Shown here: piece by piece, positions 15,056 through 22,933 of the stretch
Numbering within the stretch: position 1 is the first letter of the stretch
Layout of the letters: each line of letters begins with the position of its first letter
Assembly (NCBI GenBank): GCA_964551645.1
Contig: CAZKDV010000020.1
Location: 1 to 29,853 of the forward strand
DNA length: 29,853 nt
Direction of reading: 5' to 3'
Source of the DNA: CAZKDV01 sp964551645
GTDB taxonomy: Bacteria > Bacteroidota > Bacteroidia > Bacteroidales > DTU049
Notes under the pieces: model-generated
What the model saw: the letters and a program-made list of their open reading frames with translations, nothing else
What the model was told of the DNA's origin: nothing
Database searches by the model: none
Position numbers and translations under genes: made by a program

Positions 15056-16209
15056 GTGAGATAGTAAAATTTAATAACATAACAGATATTGCTCATCACT
15101 TCCGAAAAGATTTGACAGGCGATAACCGTAAAGAGAAAGATTTGGTACTTTTCTTTGCTCATAATGGGTCGGGAAAAACGAGGGTTTCTATGGAGTTTAA
15201 ACAAGCAGGTAAACAGTTTGACGAAGACGGAAACGTAACTTCAAGAGATACCTTGTATTTTAATGCTTTTACCGAAGATTTATTTTCTTGGAACAACGAT
15301 TTGGAAAATGACACAAACAGGTTTATTCAACTCAATTCCGATTCTACATTTTTTGCAGGTCTTCGGGAATTAGACCTTAATGCGAAAATCGAATCTTTTT
15401 TTCACAACTACGTTGATTTGAAGTTTAATATTGACTACGACACTTCAACAGTTTCTTTTTCAAGAAGTATAATTGAGAACGAAGAAGAAAAAACAGTAGA
15501 AAACATCAAAATTTCAAGAGGAGAAGAAACGCTGTTTATTTGGTGTTTTTTCTTAACCATTTGTCAGTTGGTTATAGATAAAGACCCTGCATACAATTGG
15601 GTTAAATATATTTACATTGACGACCCTATTTCATCGTTAGACGAAAACAACGCAATAGCCATAGCTTGTGATTTAGCAAATCTACTCACAGAAAAAGATG
15701 ACGACGATAAATTCAAGATGTTGATTAAAACAGTAATTTCAACACATCACAGTTTATTCTTCAACGTATTGTTTAATGAATTTGGTAGAAAAGTTAAGAA
15801 CAAACGATACTTTTTACATTTTAACGAGCCGAACAATTACGGATTACAGGATACAAGTGACACGCCATTTTTTCATCATATTGCTACGATAAGCGAATTG
15901 AAAAAAGTTGTAGAATCAGACAAAATCTATACTTATCATTTCAACGCTTTGCGAAGTGTATTGGAAAAAACGGCAAGTTTTTTCGGCTATGACAAAATAG
16001 ATAAATGTATTCACGGATTGGAAGATGAAGCACTTTTTGAAAGAGCCTTACAGCTATTTAGCCACGGTAAATATTCCATTTTTGACCCGTCTGAAATGGT
16101 AGGTGATAACAAAGATTTATTTAAACGTATTTTTAATGGCTTTATAGGGAAATATGAATTTTATTTTCCTGAAATATTTAATGAACAAAATCAAGCAGAA
16201 ACGATATGA
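15052..16209 (+). CDS. prrC: PrrC-like anticodon nuclease
   Basis: A 385-residue toxin, the same size as E. coli PrrC. The N-terminal ABC ATPase-like domain has Walker A NGSGKT (38-43), NAFTEDLFSWNNDL (71-84), signature SRGEE (155-159), Walker B IYIDDPISSLDEN (187-199) and H232. The C-terminal nuclease keeps the catalytic Arg-Glu-His set: R301 and E305 in LRSVLEKTASFFGY and H338 in LFSHGKYS, with the spacing of the E. coli enzyme. PrrC cuts the tRNA-Lys anticodon loop and is held silent by its type I partner until a phage anti-restriction peptide disturbs the complex. Position between hsdS and hsdM, with ATGA overlaps on both sides, fits that design. Target tRNA here is inferred. Confidence 0.9.
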   Translation: MSEIVKFNNITDIAHHFRKDLTGDNRKEKDLVLFFAHNGSGKTRVSMEFKQAGKQFDEDGNVTSRDTLYFNAFTEDLFSWNNDLENDTNRFIQLNSDSTFFAGLRELDLNAKIESFFHNYVDLKFNIDYDTSTVSFSRSIIENEEEKTVENIKISRGEETLFIWCFFLTICQLVIDKDPAYNWVKYIYIDDPISSLDENNAIAIACDLANLLTEKDDDDKFKMLIKTVISTHHSLFFNVLFNEFGRKVKNKRYFLHFNEPNNYGLQDTSDTPFFHHIATISELKKVVESDKIYTYHFNALRSVLEKTASFFGYDKIDKCIHGLEDEALFERALQLFSHGKYSIFDPSEMVGDNKDLFKRIFNGFIGKYEFYFPEIFNEQNQAETI

Positions 16210-17837
16210 CAATAAAAGACCAACATAAAAAATTAGGCGATACACTTTGGGATATCGCTAACGATTTGAGAGGAGCAATGAACGCAGATGATTTTCGGGA
16301 TTATATGCTTTCATTTCTCTTTCTTCGGTATTTATCATTTAATTACGAAGAAGCCGCAAAAAAAGAATTGGGAAAGGATTATCCTGCAATTAAATCAAAA
16401 GATGTAAGACCTGATTTTATAATTCCACCACCATTAGAAGAATGGTATAGGAAAAATAAAGAAGACATAAAGGAGTTTGAAGAACAAATGCGTAGAAAAG
16501 TGCATTATGTAATTGAACCTGAATATCTGTGGAGCAACATTACCGAATTGGCACGTACTCAAAATAGTGAACTGTTAGAAACCTTGCAGAATGGGTTTAG
16601 CTATATTGAAAATGAATCGTTTGGCACTACATTTAAAGGTTTATTTTCAGAAATTAATCTAAATTCGGAAAAGTTAGGAAAAACATCTAAAGAAAGAAAT
16701 GATAAGCTTTGCAAAGTGATTGGAAAGATAGCCGAAGGTATTGCCGATTTTTCGACAGATACCGATACACTTGGAGATGCTTATGAATATTTGATTGGAA
16801 AATTTGCTGCAGGTTCGGGTAAAAAAGCAGGAGAATTTTATACACCACAGCAAATTTCTACCATTCTTTCCGCAATTGTTACCCTAGATAGCCAAGACCC
16901 CACAACTGGTCTGAAACCCAAGTTAGATAAGGTATTGGATTTTGCTTGTGGTTCGGGTTCTTTACTTTTGAATGTACGCCAAAAAATGAAAAGGAATGGC
17001 GGTACAATCGGGAAAATATATGGTCAGGAAAAGAATGTCACCACTTATAATCTTGCCCGAATGAATATGCTTTTACACGGAATGAAAGACACCGAGTTTA
17101 AGATTTTTCACGGAGATACGTTGCTCAATCAATGGGATTTGCTCAACGAAATGAACCCAAGCAAAAAGACAGAATTTGATGCTATTGTAGCCAATCCGCC
17201 ATTTAGTTTACGTTGGGAGCCTAATGAGGCAATGGGTGAAGATTTTCGCTTTAAAAGTTATGGTTTAGCACCAAAATCAGCTGCCGATTTTTCTTTTCTA
17301 TTACACGGATTTCACTTTTTATCCAAAGAAGGAACAATGGCAATTATCTTACCACACGGCGTTTTGTTTCGTGGTGGTGCAGAAGAACGCATTCGCACCA
17401 AACTACTGAAAGACAATAATATTGACACCGTTATTGGTTTGCCAAGCAATTTGTTTTATTCGACAGGTATTCCTGTTTGTATCTTGATTTTGAAAAAATG
17501 CAAAAAGCAAGATGATGTATTATTCATCAATGCAGCAGAACATTTTGTGAAAGAAAAAAGACAAAATTCATTGAGCGAAAAACACATCAAAAACATCGTT
17601 GAAACGTACAAATTCCGAAGTGAAAGAGAGCGATATTCTCGCAAAGTTTCAATGGAAGAAATCGAAAAGAACGGATATAATTTGAATATTTCTCGTTATG
17701 TAAGTACAGCCGAAGACGAAATACAAATTGACTTAAAAGATGTGCAAACAGAATTAGAAAAAATTGAAAGAACAATCAATAGCAGCACCAACAAGCACAA
17801 TGAATTTTTGAAAGAATTGGGATTGAAAACAATATAA
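16206..17837 (+). CDS. hsdM: Type I restriction methyltransferase subunit (HsdM)
   Basis: A 543-residue N6-adenine methyltransferase of the type I complex; with HsdS it modifies host sites and with HsdR it restricts. The N-terminal helical HsdM domain (about 8-150: LWDIANDLRGAMNADDFRDYMLSFLFLRYLS) precedes the catalytic domain, with AdoMet motif DFACGSGSLLL (about 244-254) and catalytic NPPF (330-333). The C-terminal helices (about 500-540) form the usual contact with HsdS. It starts inside the PrrC stop (ATGA) and is complete. Being last, after R, S and PrrC, it is unusual in order; the methylase is normally expressed with or before the nuclease. Confidence 0.94.
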   Translation: MTIKDQHKKLGDTLWDIANDLRGAMNADDFRDYMLSFLFLRYLSFNYEEAAKKELGKDYPAIKSKDVRPDFIIPPPLEEWYRKNKEDIKEFEEQMRRKVHYVIEPEYLWSNITELARTQNSELLETLQNGFSYIENESFGTTFKGLFSEINLNSEKLGKTSKERNDKLCKVIGKIAEGIADFSTDTDTLGDAYEYLIGKFAAGSGKKAGEFYTPQQISTILSAIVTLDSQDPTTGLKPKLDKVLDFACGSGSLLLNVRQKMKRNGGTIGKIYGQEKNVTTYNLARMNMLLHGMKDTEFKIFHGDTLLNQWDLLNEMNPSKKTEFDAIVANPPFSLRWEPNEAMGEDFRFKSYGLAPKSAADFSFLLHGFHFLSKEGTMAIILPHGVLFRGGAEERIRTKLLKDNNIDTVIGLPSNLFYSTGIPVCILILKKCKKQDDVLFINAAEHFVKEKRQNSLSEKHIKNIVETYKFRSERERYSRKVSMEEIEKNGYNLNISRYVSTAEDEIQIDLKDVQTELEKIERTINSSTNKHNEFLKELGLKTI

Positions 17838-17860
17838 CAAGAACAAAATTGCCAACGTTA

Positions 17861-17930
17861 ATTGCAAGCACATTGTCAGAGTCGCACAAGCTAACCGCTC
17901 AAAGCCAAACTTTGCCAAAGAGCTTGCAAT
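17861..17930 (+). repeat. Type-2 conserved hairpin, copy 4
   Basis: Arms 17861-17881 and 17910-17930 pair at 17 of 21 positions. GCACATTG and CAAAGAGC keep the A·A mismatches of the other copies, while the outer ATTGCAAGC/GCTTGCAAT arms are specific and compensating. GCCAACG flanks it on both sides (17851 and 17931). It lies at the trailing end of module 3, as copy 2 does in module 1. The rest of 17931-18000 shows nothing clear. Confidence 0.6.
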
Positions 17931-18004
17931 GCCAACGCAAAAAATTGGTTTAAAAATTTCCCAATGCTTCAAAAGAAGTAAAAAACAACGAGTGGATATA
18001 ATAA

Positions 18005-18146
18005 CACCTGCAACCCAACAGCTCGTTTGGCAAAAGTGGCAGGAAACGTCTTCGATTGAAAATTTTTCGTATATTTGAAATCTCGTCTTCGGTTGAAGTT
18101 CCGTGCTAAAAGTGCCGCCTTCGCCAAGCGAGTCAGACGTTACACC
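18005..18146 (+). repeat. attC-like site D, right boundary of the accessory region
   Basis: Arms 18022-18041 and 18113-18132 pair at 16 of 20 positions. The inverse core ACCCAAC (18013-18019) and core GTTACAC (18139-18145) bound it. The spacer starts with CTTCGATTGAAAATTTTTCG (18050-18069), shared with sites A and B, followed by TATATTTG (18070-18077), an exact -7 promoter box. GTGCTAAAAGTGCCGCC (18103-18119) parallels site A. Genes beyond this point change orientation and are housekeeping, so it marks the edge of the accessory DNA. Confidence 0.58.
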
Positions 18147-18183
18147 TAATAAAAATACAAGTATCAGCTTAAAGTTTTATTTT

Positions 18184-18191
18184 TATCTTTG
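18184..18191 (+). promoter_or_regulatory. TAnnTTTG -7 box before ettA
   Basis: TATCTTTG matches the Bacteroidota -7 consensus, 28 bases before the ATG at 18220. A start of transcription here would exclude the in-frame upstream codons from 18103, supporting the shorter protein. Confidence 0.6.
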
Positions 18192-18219
18192 TCAATCACT
18201 TTTAACAAAACACAAAGCT

Positions 18220-19899
18220 ATGAGCGACGACAAAAAAATAATCTTCTCAATGGTGAATGTTAGCAAAACAGTTCCACCGCATAAAAATATTTTAAAAAAC
18301 ATTTACCTCTCATTTTTTTATGGTGCTAAAATTGGCATTATCGGGTTAAATGGTTCGGGAAAATCAACAGTATTAAAAATAATAGCCAGCATAGAAAAGC
18401 AATATCAAGGAGAAGTTGTGTATTCGCCAGGATATTCCATAGGATATTTAGCACAAGAACCTGAGCTGGATAATACTAAAACTGTAAAAGAAGTAATCGA
18501 AGAAGGTGTAGCAGAAACAGTGTCTTTATTAAAAGAATATGACGAAGTTAACAATCGTTTTTCAGAGCCTCTTACAGACGAGGAAATGGATAAATTAATT
18601 CAGCGTCAAGGCGAATTAACTGACATGCTTGAACAACACAATGCTTGGGAACTTGACAGCATGCTTGAAAGAGCAATGGATGCTTTAAATTGTCCTGCCC
18701 CAGACGAAAAAATCGAATATTTGTCGGGAGGCGAAAGAAGAAGAGTTGCTTTATGCAGACTCTTACTTTCTGAACCTGATATTTTACTTCTTGACGAACC
18801 GACAAACCATTTAGACGCAGAGTCTATACAGTGGTTAGAACAACATTTGTCTGAATACAAAGGAACTGTTATCGCTGTTACACACGATAGATATTTTCTT
18901 GATAATGTTGCAGGTTGGATACTTGAATTAGACAGAGGAGAAGGCATTCCGTGGAAAGGAAACTATTCTTCATGGTTAGAACAGAAAACTAAGAGACTCG
19001 AATTAGAAGAAAAAACAGAAAGCAAACGGCGTAAAACTCTTGAAAGAGAATTGGAATGGGTGAGAATGGCTCCAAAGGCGCGTCATGCAAAATCAAAAGC
19101 CAGATTGAATGCCTACGACAAATTGCTTAATACTGATGTCAAAGAAAAAGAAGATAAATTAGAAATGTATATTCCAAACGGTCCTCGTCTTGGAAACCAA
19201 GTGATTGAAGCACACAATATTTCTAAATCATTTGGAGATAAAGTTCTTTTTGAAGATTTGAGCTTTTCGTTGCCTCCTGCCGGAATAGTTGGAATTATTG
19301 GAGCTAACGGAACAGGAAAGACTACTCTGTTTAGAATGATTATGGGGCAAGAAACAACAAATAGTGGTACATTTGAAATTGGAGACACTGTAAAAATTGG
19401 ATATGTTGACCAAACACATATCGCTATTGACCCAGACAAAACGGTATATCAGGTATTATCAGGAGAAAATGAAACATTACAAGTTGGCGGAAGAAGCATT
19501 CAGTCAAGAGCATATATTGCCCGCTTTAATTTTACCGGTGCCGACCAAGAAAAAAAATGCGGTATTCTTTCAGGTGGCGAAAGAAACAGAGTTCATCTTG
19601 CACTGACACTACTTTCAGAAGCTAATGTTCTTTTGCTTGACGAACCCACTAACGACATTGATGTTAATACTTTAAGAGCTTTGGAAGAAGGACTAGAAAA
19701 TTTTGCAGGATGTGCGGTAGTAATTACTCATGATAGATGGTTTTTAGATAGAGTTGCCACACATATTTTAGCTTTTGAAGGTAACTCTCAAGTTGTATTT
19801 TTTGAAGGTGGATACTCTGAATACGAAGAACATAAATTAAAAAGACTTGGCGATAAAGCAACATCTAAAAGTCGTTATAGAAAATTGAGAGATAATTAG
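18220..19899 (+). CDS. ettA: Energy-dependent translational throttle protein EttA (ABC-F)
   Basis: A 559-residue cytosolic ABC-F ATPase that binds the ribosomal E site and tunes the first elongation steps according to ATP/ADP. Two ABC domains are complete: Walker A GLNGSGKST and GANGTGKTT, signatures LSGGERRR and LSGGERNR, Walker B LLLDEPTNHLD and LLLDEPTNDID. The linker is the charged helical type (KTKRLELEEKTESKRRKTLERE), and there is no membrane domain. I chose ATG at 18220 (MSDDKKIIFSM) because the frame upstream enters site D, the length then equals that of known EttA, and a -7 box precedes it. It is the first core gene after the accessory region and converges with the MATE gene. Confidence 0.93.
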   Translation: MSDDKKIIFSMVNVSKTVPPHKNILKNIYLSFFYGAKIGIIGLNGSGKSTVLKIIASIEKQYQGEVVYSPGYSIGYLAQEPELDNTKTVKEVIEEGVAETVSLLKEYDEVNNRFSEPLTDEEMDKLIQRQGELTDMLEQHNAWELDSMLERAMDALNCPAPDEKIEYLSGGERRRVALCRLLLSEPDILLLDEPTNHLDAESIQWLEQHLSEYKGTVIAVTHDRYFLDNVAGWILELDRGEGIPWKGNYSSWLEQKTKRLELEEKTESKRRKTLERELEWVRMAPKARHAKSKARLNAYDKLLNTDVKEKEDKLEMYIPNGPRLGNQVIEAHNISKSFGDKVLFEDLSFSLPPAGIVGIIGANGTGKTTLFRMIMGQETTNSGTFEIGDTVKIGYVDQTHIAIDPDKTVYQVLSGENETLQVGGRSIQSRAYIARFNFTGADQEKKCGILSGGERNRVHLALTLLSEANVLLLDEPTNDIDVNTLRALEEGLENFAGCAVVITHDRWFLDRVATHILAFEGNSQVVFFEGGYSEYEEHKLKRLGDKATSKSRYRKLRDN

Positions 19900-19915
19900 T
19901 AAAAAGCATAAAAAG

Positions 19916-21226
19916 CTACATTTGTTTAACTATTTTCTTTGCAAAAACACTTAGCACAAGCCCTCTTGTCAGCATAAACAGCGATAAAGCCAACCATAGC
20001 GAGTGATTATTGACATAAGGCTTAAATATGTAAAATGATGGCAAAAACACCATAATAGCCGCTATTAGCATAGTATTTCTTAATTGCTTAGTTTTAGTAA
20101 TTCCAATAAAAATGCCGTCCCAGATATATGCAATAAACGACAACAAAGGCATAGCAATTAGCCAATAACGGAACTCGTAAGCCGCATTAATCACTTTTTG
20201 TTGAGAAGTCATAATTTTCAAGATATAGTTAAAGCCTAAGCCGTATAGCAAAGTAAAAATTAATGACAACACAAATCCCCAAGCTAACAATTTGTATATT
20301 AACAATTTAAACGCTTTTATTTTTTTAGCTCCAATAAAACAACCAGCAAGAGTCTCTCCAGCATGTGCAAAAGCATCAGTAAAGTATGAAAACAAAGTAA
20401 CAAATTGCAAAAGAATCATATTTGCCGCTAAAACAATATCATTCACACCAGAAGACTGATTCATAAAAAATGCCATAACAAACATCAATGCTAATGTTCG
20501 AATCATAATATCAACATTTGCTTTTAAAAACTTCAAAATCGCATCTTTTTGCAAAATTACTGAAACTGCAACTCGCTTAACATATTGACTATACTTATTA
20601 TAAAACAAAATTAAAGCAAATATTAATGCCAAATATTGAGCACAAACAGTTCCAAGAGCAACGCCATTTGAACGCATACCAAATACATAAACGAACATCA
20701 AATTAAATATTATATTCGAAATATTCTCAACCAACATCACATACAACACATACAAAGCATTCTGCACACCAAGAAACCAACCAATAAAGACATAAAGAAA
20801 AAACACTGCCGGTGCTGTATAAATTCGGATATAAAAATATTGTCGAGCATATTTCAAAACTTCATCGCTACCCATCAACAAACGCTCAGCAAGTTCCCAA
20901 ATTGAGTTTTGAAGCAATATAATAATCAAACCAACGAAAACAGCAATTAATAAACCCCTGTACAAAACCAGCATAAGTTCTTTATAATTTCGTTCTCCAT
21001 ACGACTGAGCTACAAAAGCAGTTGTGCCCATCTTCAAAAAACCAAATCCCCAAAAAACGAAATTAAAAATCATACTACCAAGAGCAATAGCACCAATATA
21101 GTAGTGTTCGTCCAAATGCCCCATCATCATAGTATCAACCAAACCTAATAATGGAACTGAAATATTGGCAAATACAAACGGTATGGCTAAGCTAAGGATT
21201 TTTTTATTCAATACACCTCCAAACAT
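19916..21226 (-). CDS. MATE-family multidrug/toxin exporter (DinF-like)
   Basis: A polytopic inner-membrane protein of about 436 residues with around twelve hydrophobic segments. The opening LNKKILSLAIPFVFANISVPLLGLVDTMMMGHL and the repeat-like FVAQSYGERN are typical of the DinF branch of MATE antiporters, which export cationic or toxic compounds using H+ or Na+. The start is uncertain: ATG at 21226 is used here. A TTG at 21211 is preceded by GGAGG at a proper distance and would begin the protein at the conserved NKKIL, and an in-frame TTG also lies at 21238. It follows the tmk gene by 18 bases on the same strand. The substrate is unknown. Confidence 0.88.
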   Translation of the reverse strand: MFGGVLNKKILSLAIPFVFANISVPLLGLVDTMMMGHLDEHYYIGAIALGSMIFNFVFWGFGFLKMGTTAFVAQSYGERNYKELMLVLYRGLLIAVFVGLIIILLQNSIWELAERLLMGSDEVLKYARQYFYIRIYTAPAVFFLYVFIGWFLGVQNALYVLYVMLVENISNIIFNLMFVYVFGMRSNGVALGTVCAQYLALIFALILFYNKYSQYVKRVAVSVILQKDAILKFLKANVDIMIRTLALMFVMAFFMNQSSGVNDIVLAANMILLQFVTLFSYFTDAFAHAGETLAGCFIGAKKIKAFKLLIYKLLAWGFVLSLIFTLLYGLGFNYILKIMTSQQKVINAAYEFRYWLIAMPLLSFIAYIWDGIFIGITKTKQLRNTMLIAAIMVFLPSFYIFKPYVNNHSLWLALSLFMLTRGLVLSVFAKKIVKQM

Positions 21227-21244
21227 ACAACAAAACAAATTACC

Positions 21245-21955
21245 CTATAAGACGCTTTGGAGCAATTTAATTATTTTATCATGAATACTTTCAATACTTG
21301 ACATTTTACCGTTTTCATCAATACAGTTAATATACTTTAATGCTTCGGGATATTTTTCACATGCCATCATATAAACTTGCTCAACTGAGTTTTGAAACTC
21401 TATGTTTTGTTCATGAATATCGGCTTTGCCTTGCAAATAAGTTCGCTCTTCTCCTACTCTTTCATTTTTTAATTGAAATTCTACAAACTCAATCGGCACA
21501 TGCAAAAATATTGACATATCAGGTTTTGGAATTTTAAAATAGTCATATTCCATTGAAAAAATTCTCTCCATCAACTTATGTTTTTCATCAATATCATCAA
21601 GTTTGGCACATTGAAAAGCAATATTTGAAAAAACATATCTATCAGCAATAACATGTTTAAATTCCTCAAGTGCAGATTGAATGTCGGTAGCAGCATTATA
21701 TCTATCGCCTGCATAAAGCAAAGCAACTAAATCGGGATGTACATTTTCATTAGAACCAAAATCTCCTCTTAAAAACTTTGCAATCAAATCTCCAAAAACC
21801 GGTGATTCTGTTCCAGTTCGAGGAAAATGTATAAAAAAACTATCAATATCTTGTTTTTTAAAAAATGATTGTAATAGCTTAACTTGTGTCGATTTGCCAG
21901 TTCCATCAAGTCCTTCAAGAACAATAAATTTAGGTTTTATCGCAGACATATTCAT
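21245..21955 (-). CDS. tmk: Thymidylate kinase (dTMP kinase)
   Basis: A 236-residue P-loop kinase that converts dTMP to dTDP for DNA synthesis. The P-loop is GLDGTGKST near the N terminus, with HFPRTGTES (dTMP-site FPR), LLYAGDRY, and ADRYVFSNIAFQ (DRY). A lid region EERTYLQGKADIHE follows. It is slightly longer than the usual 200-215 residues because of insertions. I start it at ATG 21955; a TTG 15 bases upstream is less likely. The gene is divergent from folP with almost no room between them and probably forms a unit with the MATE gene downstream. Confidence 0.88.
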   Translation of the reverse strand: MNMSAIKPKFIVLEGLDGTGKSTQVKLLQSFFKKQDIDSFFIHFPRTGTESPVFGDLIAKFLRGDFGSNENVHPDLVALLYAGDRYNAATDIQSALEEFKHVIADRYVFSNIAFQCAKLDDIDEKHKLMERIFSMEYDYFKIPKPDMSIFLHVPIEFVEFQLKNERVGEERTYLQGKADIHEQNIEFQNSVEQVYMMACEKYPEALKYINCIDENGKMSSIESIHDKIIKLLQSVL

Positions 21956-21989
21956 TTTTAATGTTTTCAATTGCCAAAAATAATATTTT

Positions 21990-21997
21990 TAACTTTG
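21990..21997 (+). promoter_or_regulatory. TAnnTTTG -7 box that decides the folP start
   Basis: TAACTTTG is an exact -7 consensus 17 bases before the ATG at 22015. It lies inside the longer reading frame that opens at 21961, so transcription from here selects the shorter FolP. A TTG at 21971-21973 could be the -33 element. Confidence 0.6.
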
Positions 21998-22014
21998 TCG
22001 GACATAAAAAAAGC

Positions 22015-22845
22015 ATGAATACTTCATTTCTTATTAAAAATAAACTTTTCGAACTGCCCACTCCTGCAATAATGGGAATAATTAATTTAACTGACAATTC
22101 ATTTTATTCCGGCAGTCGCATCCAAAGTGAAATACAATTTACTGAAAAAGTAACACAAATGATTGAAGAGGGAGCTGATATAATTGATTTAGGAGCTTTC
22201 TCATCGCAACAGGGAGCAGATTATCAAACAGCAAAAGATGAAATACCAAAATTAATCCCTGCTTTAAGATATATAAAAAAACATTTTCCGGATACTCTTG
22301 TATCTATTGACACCGTTCATTCTGAAGTAGCAAAACTATGTGCTAAGGAAGGTGCAGACCTAATAAACGATGTTTCAGCAGGAACTTATGATAATAAAAT
22401 GTTTGCCACAGTTGCAAGTCTGAAGATTCCATATATTATGATGCACATGCAAGGAACACCTAAGACGATGCAAATATCTCCTTCATATAAAGATGTGGTT
22501 AAAGATATAAACTTTTTTTTCTCTGAACATATAGAAAAAGCACATCAATCTGGGATTTATGATATTATTATTGACCCTGGTTTTGGATTTGGAAAAACAA
22601 TTGAACAGAATTATGAAATATTACAAAAGTTATCTTTATTTCAAATTCACGAAAAACCAATTTTAGTTGGACTTTCTCGCAAATCCATGTTATACAAAGT
22701 TTTAAACACTACTCCGGAGAATACACTTACAGGCACTATTGCTTTAAATACAATTGCTCTAATAAAAGGTGCTTCAATACTAAGAGTACATGATGTTAAA
22801 GAAGCCAAAGATGTTATTAAAGTAGTAAACAAACTCAAAAAATAA
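22015..22845 (+). CDS. folP: Dihydropteroate synthase
   Basis: A 276-residue TIM-barrel enzyme that joins para-aminobenzoate to the pterin pyrophosphate in folate synthesis; it is the sulfonamide target. Signatures in order: PAIMGIINLTDNSFYSGS, the SIDT strand, LINDVSAG, MHMQGTPKTM, IIDPGFGFGKT, and the SRKS loop (VGLSRKSM). The start at 22015 is preferred because it follows a -7 box and gives the normal length; the frame opens 18 codons earlier. It is divergent from tmk. All catalytic blocks are present. Confidence 0.93.
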   Translation: MNTSFLIKNKLFELPTPAIMGIINLTDNSFYSGSRIQSEIQFTEKVTQMIEEGADIIDLGAFSSQQGADYQTAKDEIPKLIPALRYIKKHFPDTLVSIDTVHSEVAKLCAKEGADLINDVSAGTYDNKMFATVASLKIPYIMMHMQGTPKTMQISPSYKDVVKDINFFFSEHIEKAHQSGIYDIIIDPGFGFGKTIEQNYEILQKLSLFQIHEKPILVGLSRKSMLYKVLNTTPENTLTGTIALNTIALIKGASILRVHDVKEAKDVIKVVNKLKK

Positions 22846-22906
22846 TCAACTTTTGATTTTTATATAACTTTTATTTTCTTGTAATACATTTCAAACTATT
22901 TTTAAT

Positions 22907-22914
22907 TATCTTTG
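22907..22914 (+). promoter_or_regulatory. TAnnTTTG -7 box before the type IX-secreted protein gene
   Basis: TATCTTTG matches the -7 consensus and lies 19 bases before the ATG at 22934. It would also serve rnz, whose start overlaps the stop of that gene. Confidence 0.6.
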
Positions 22915-22933
22915 CTTAATTAAATTTTATTTT

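Larger units (their letters stand above)
9397..18139 (+). mobile_element. Putative integron-like cassette 3 (type I RM with PrrC)
   Basis: The unit starts at GTTAGGTGCAAGTG (9396-9409). The reverse complement of 18005-18019 is GTTGGGTTGCAGGTG, matching with two substitutions and one extra base; both give GTTRRRY cores. It ends at the core GTTACACC (18139-18146). All six genes face the attC-like site D. At about 8.7 kb it is the largest unit here. The terminal match is weaker than for modules 1 and 2, so the call is less secure. Confidence 0.42.

Noticed and set aside
21961..22014. Longer folP start
   Set aside because: An exact -7 promoter box lies inside this stretch and the shorter protein has the normal family length.
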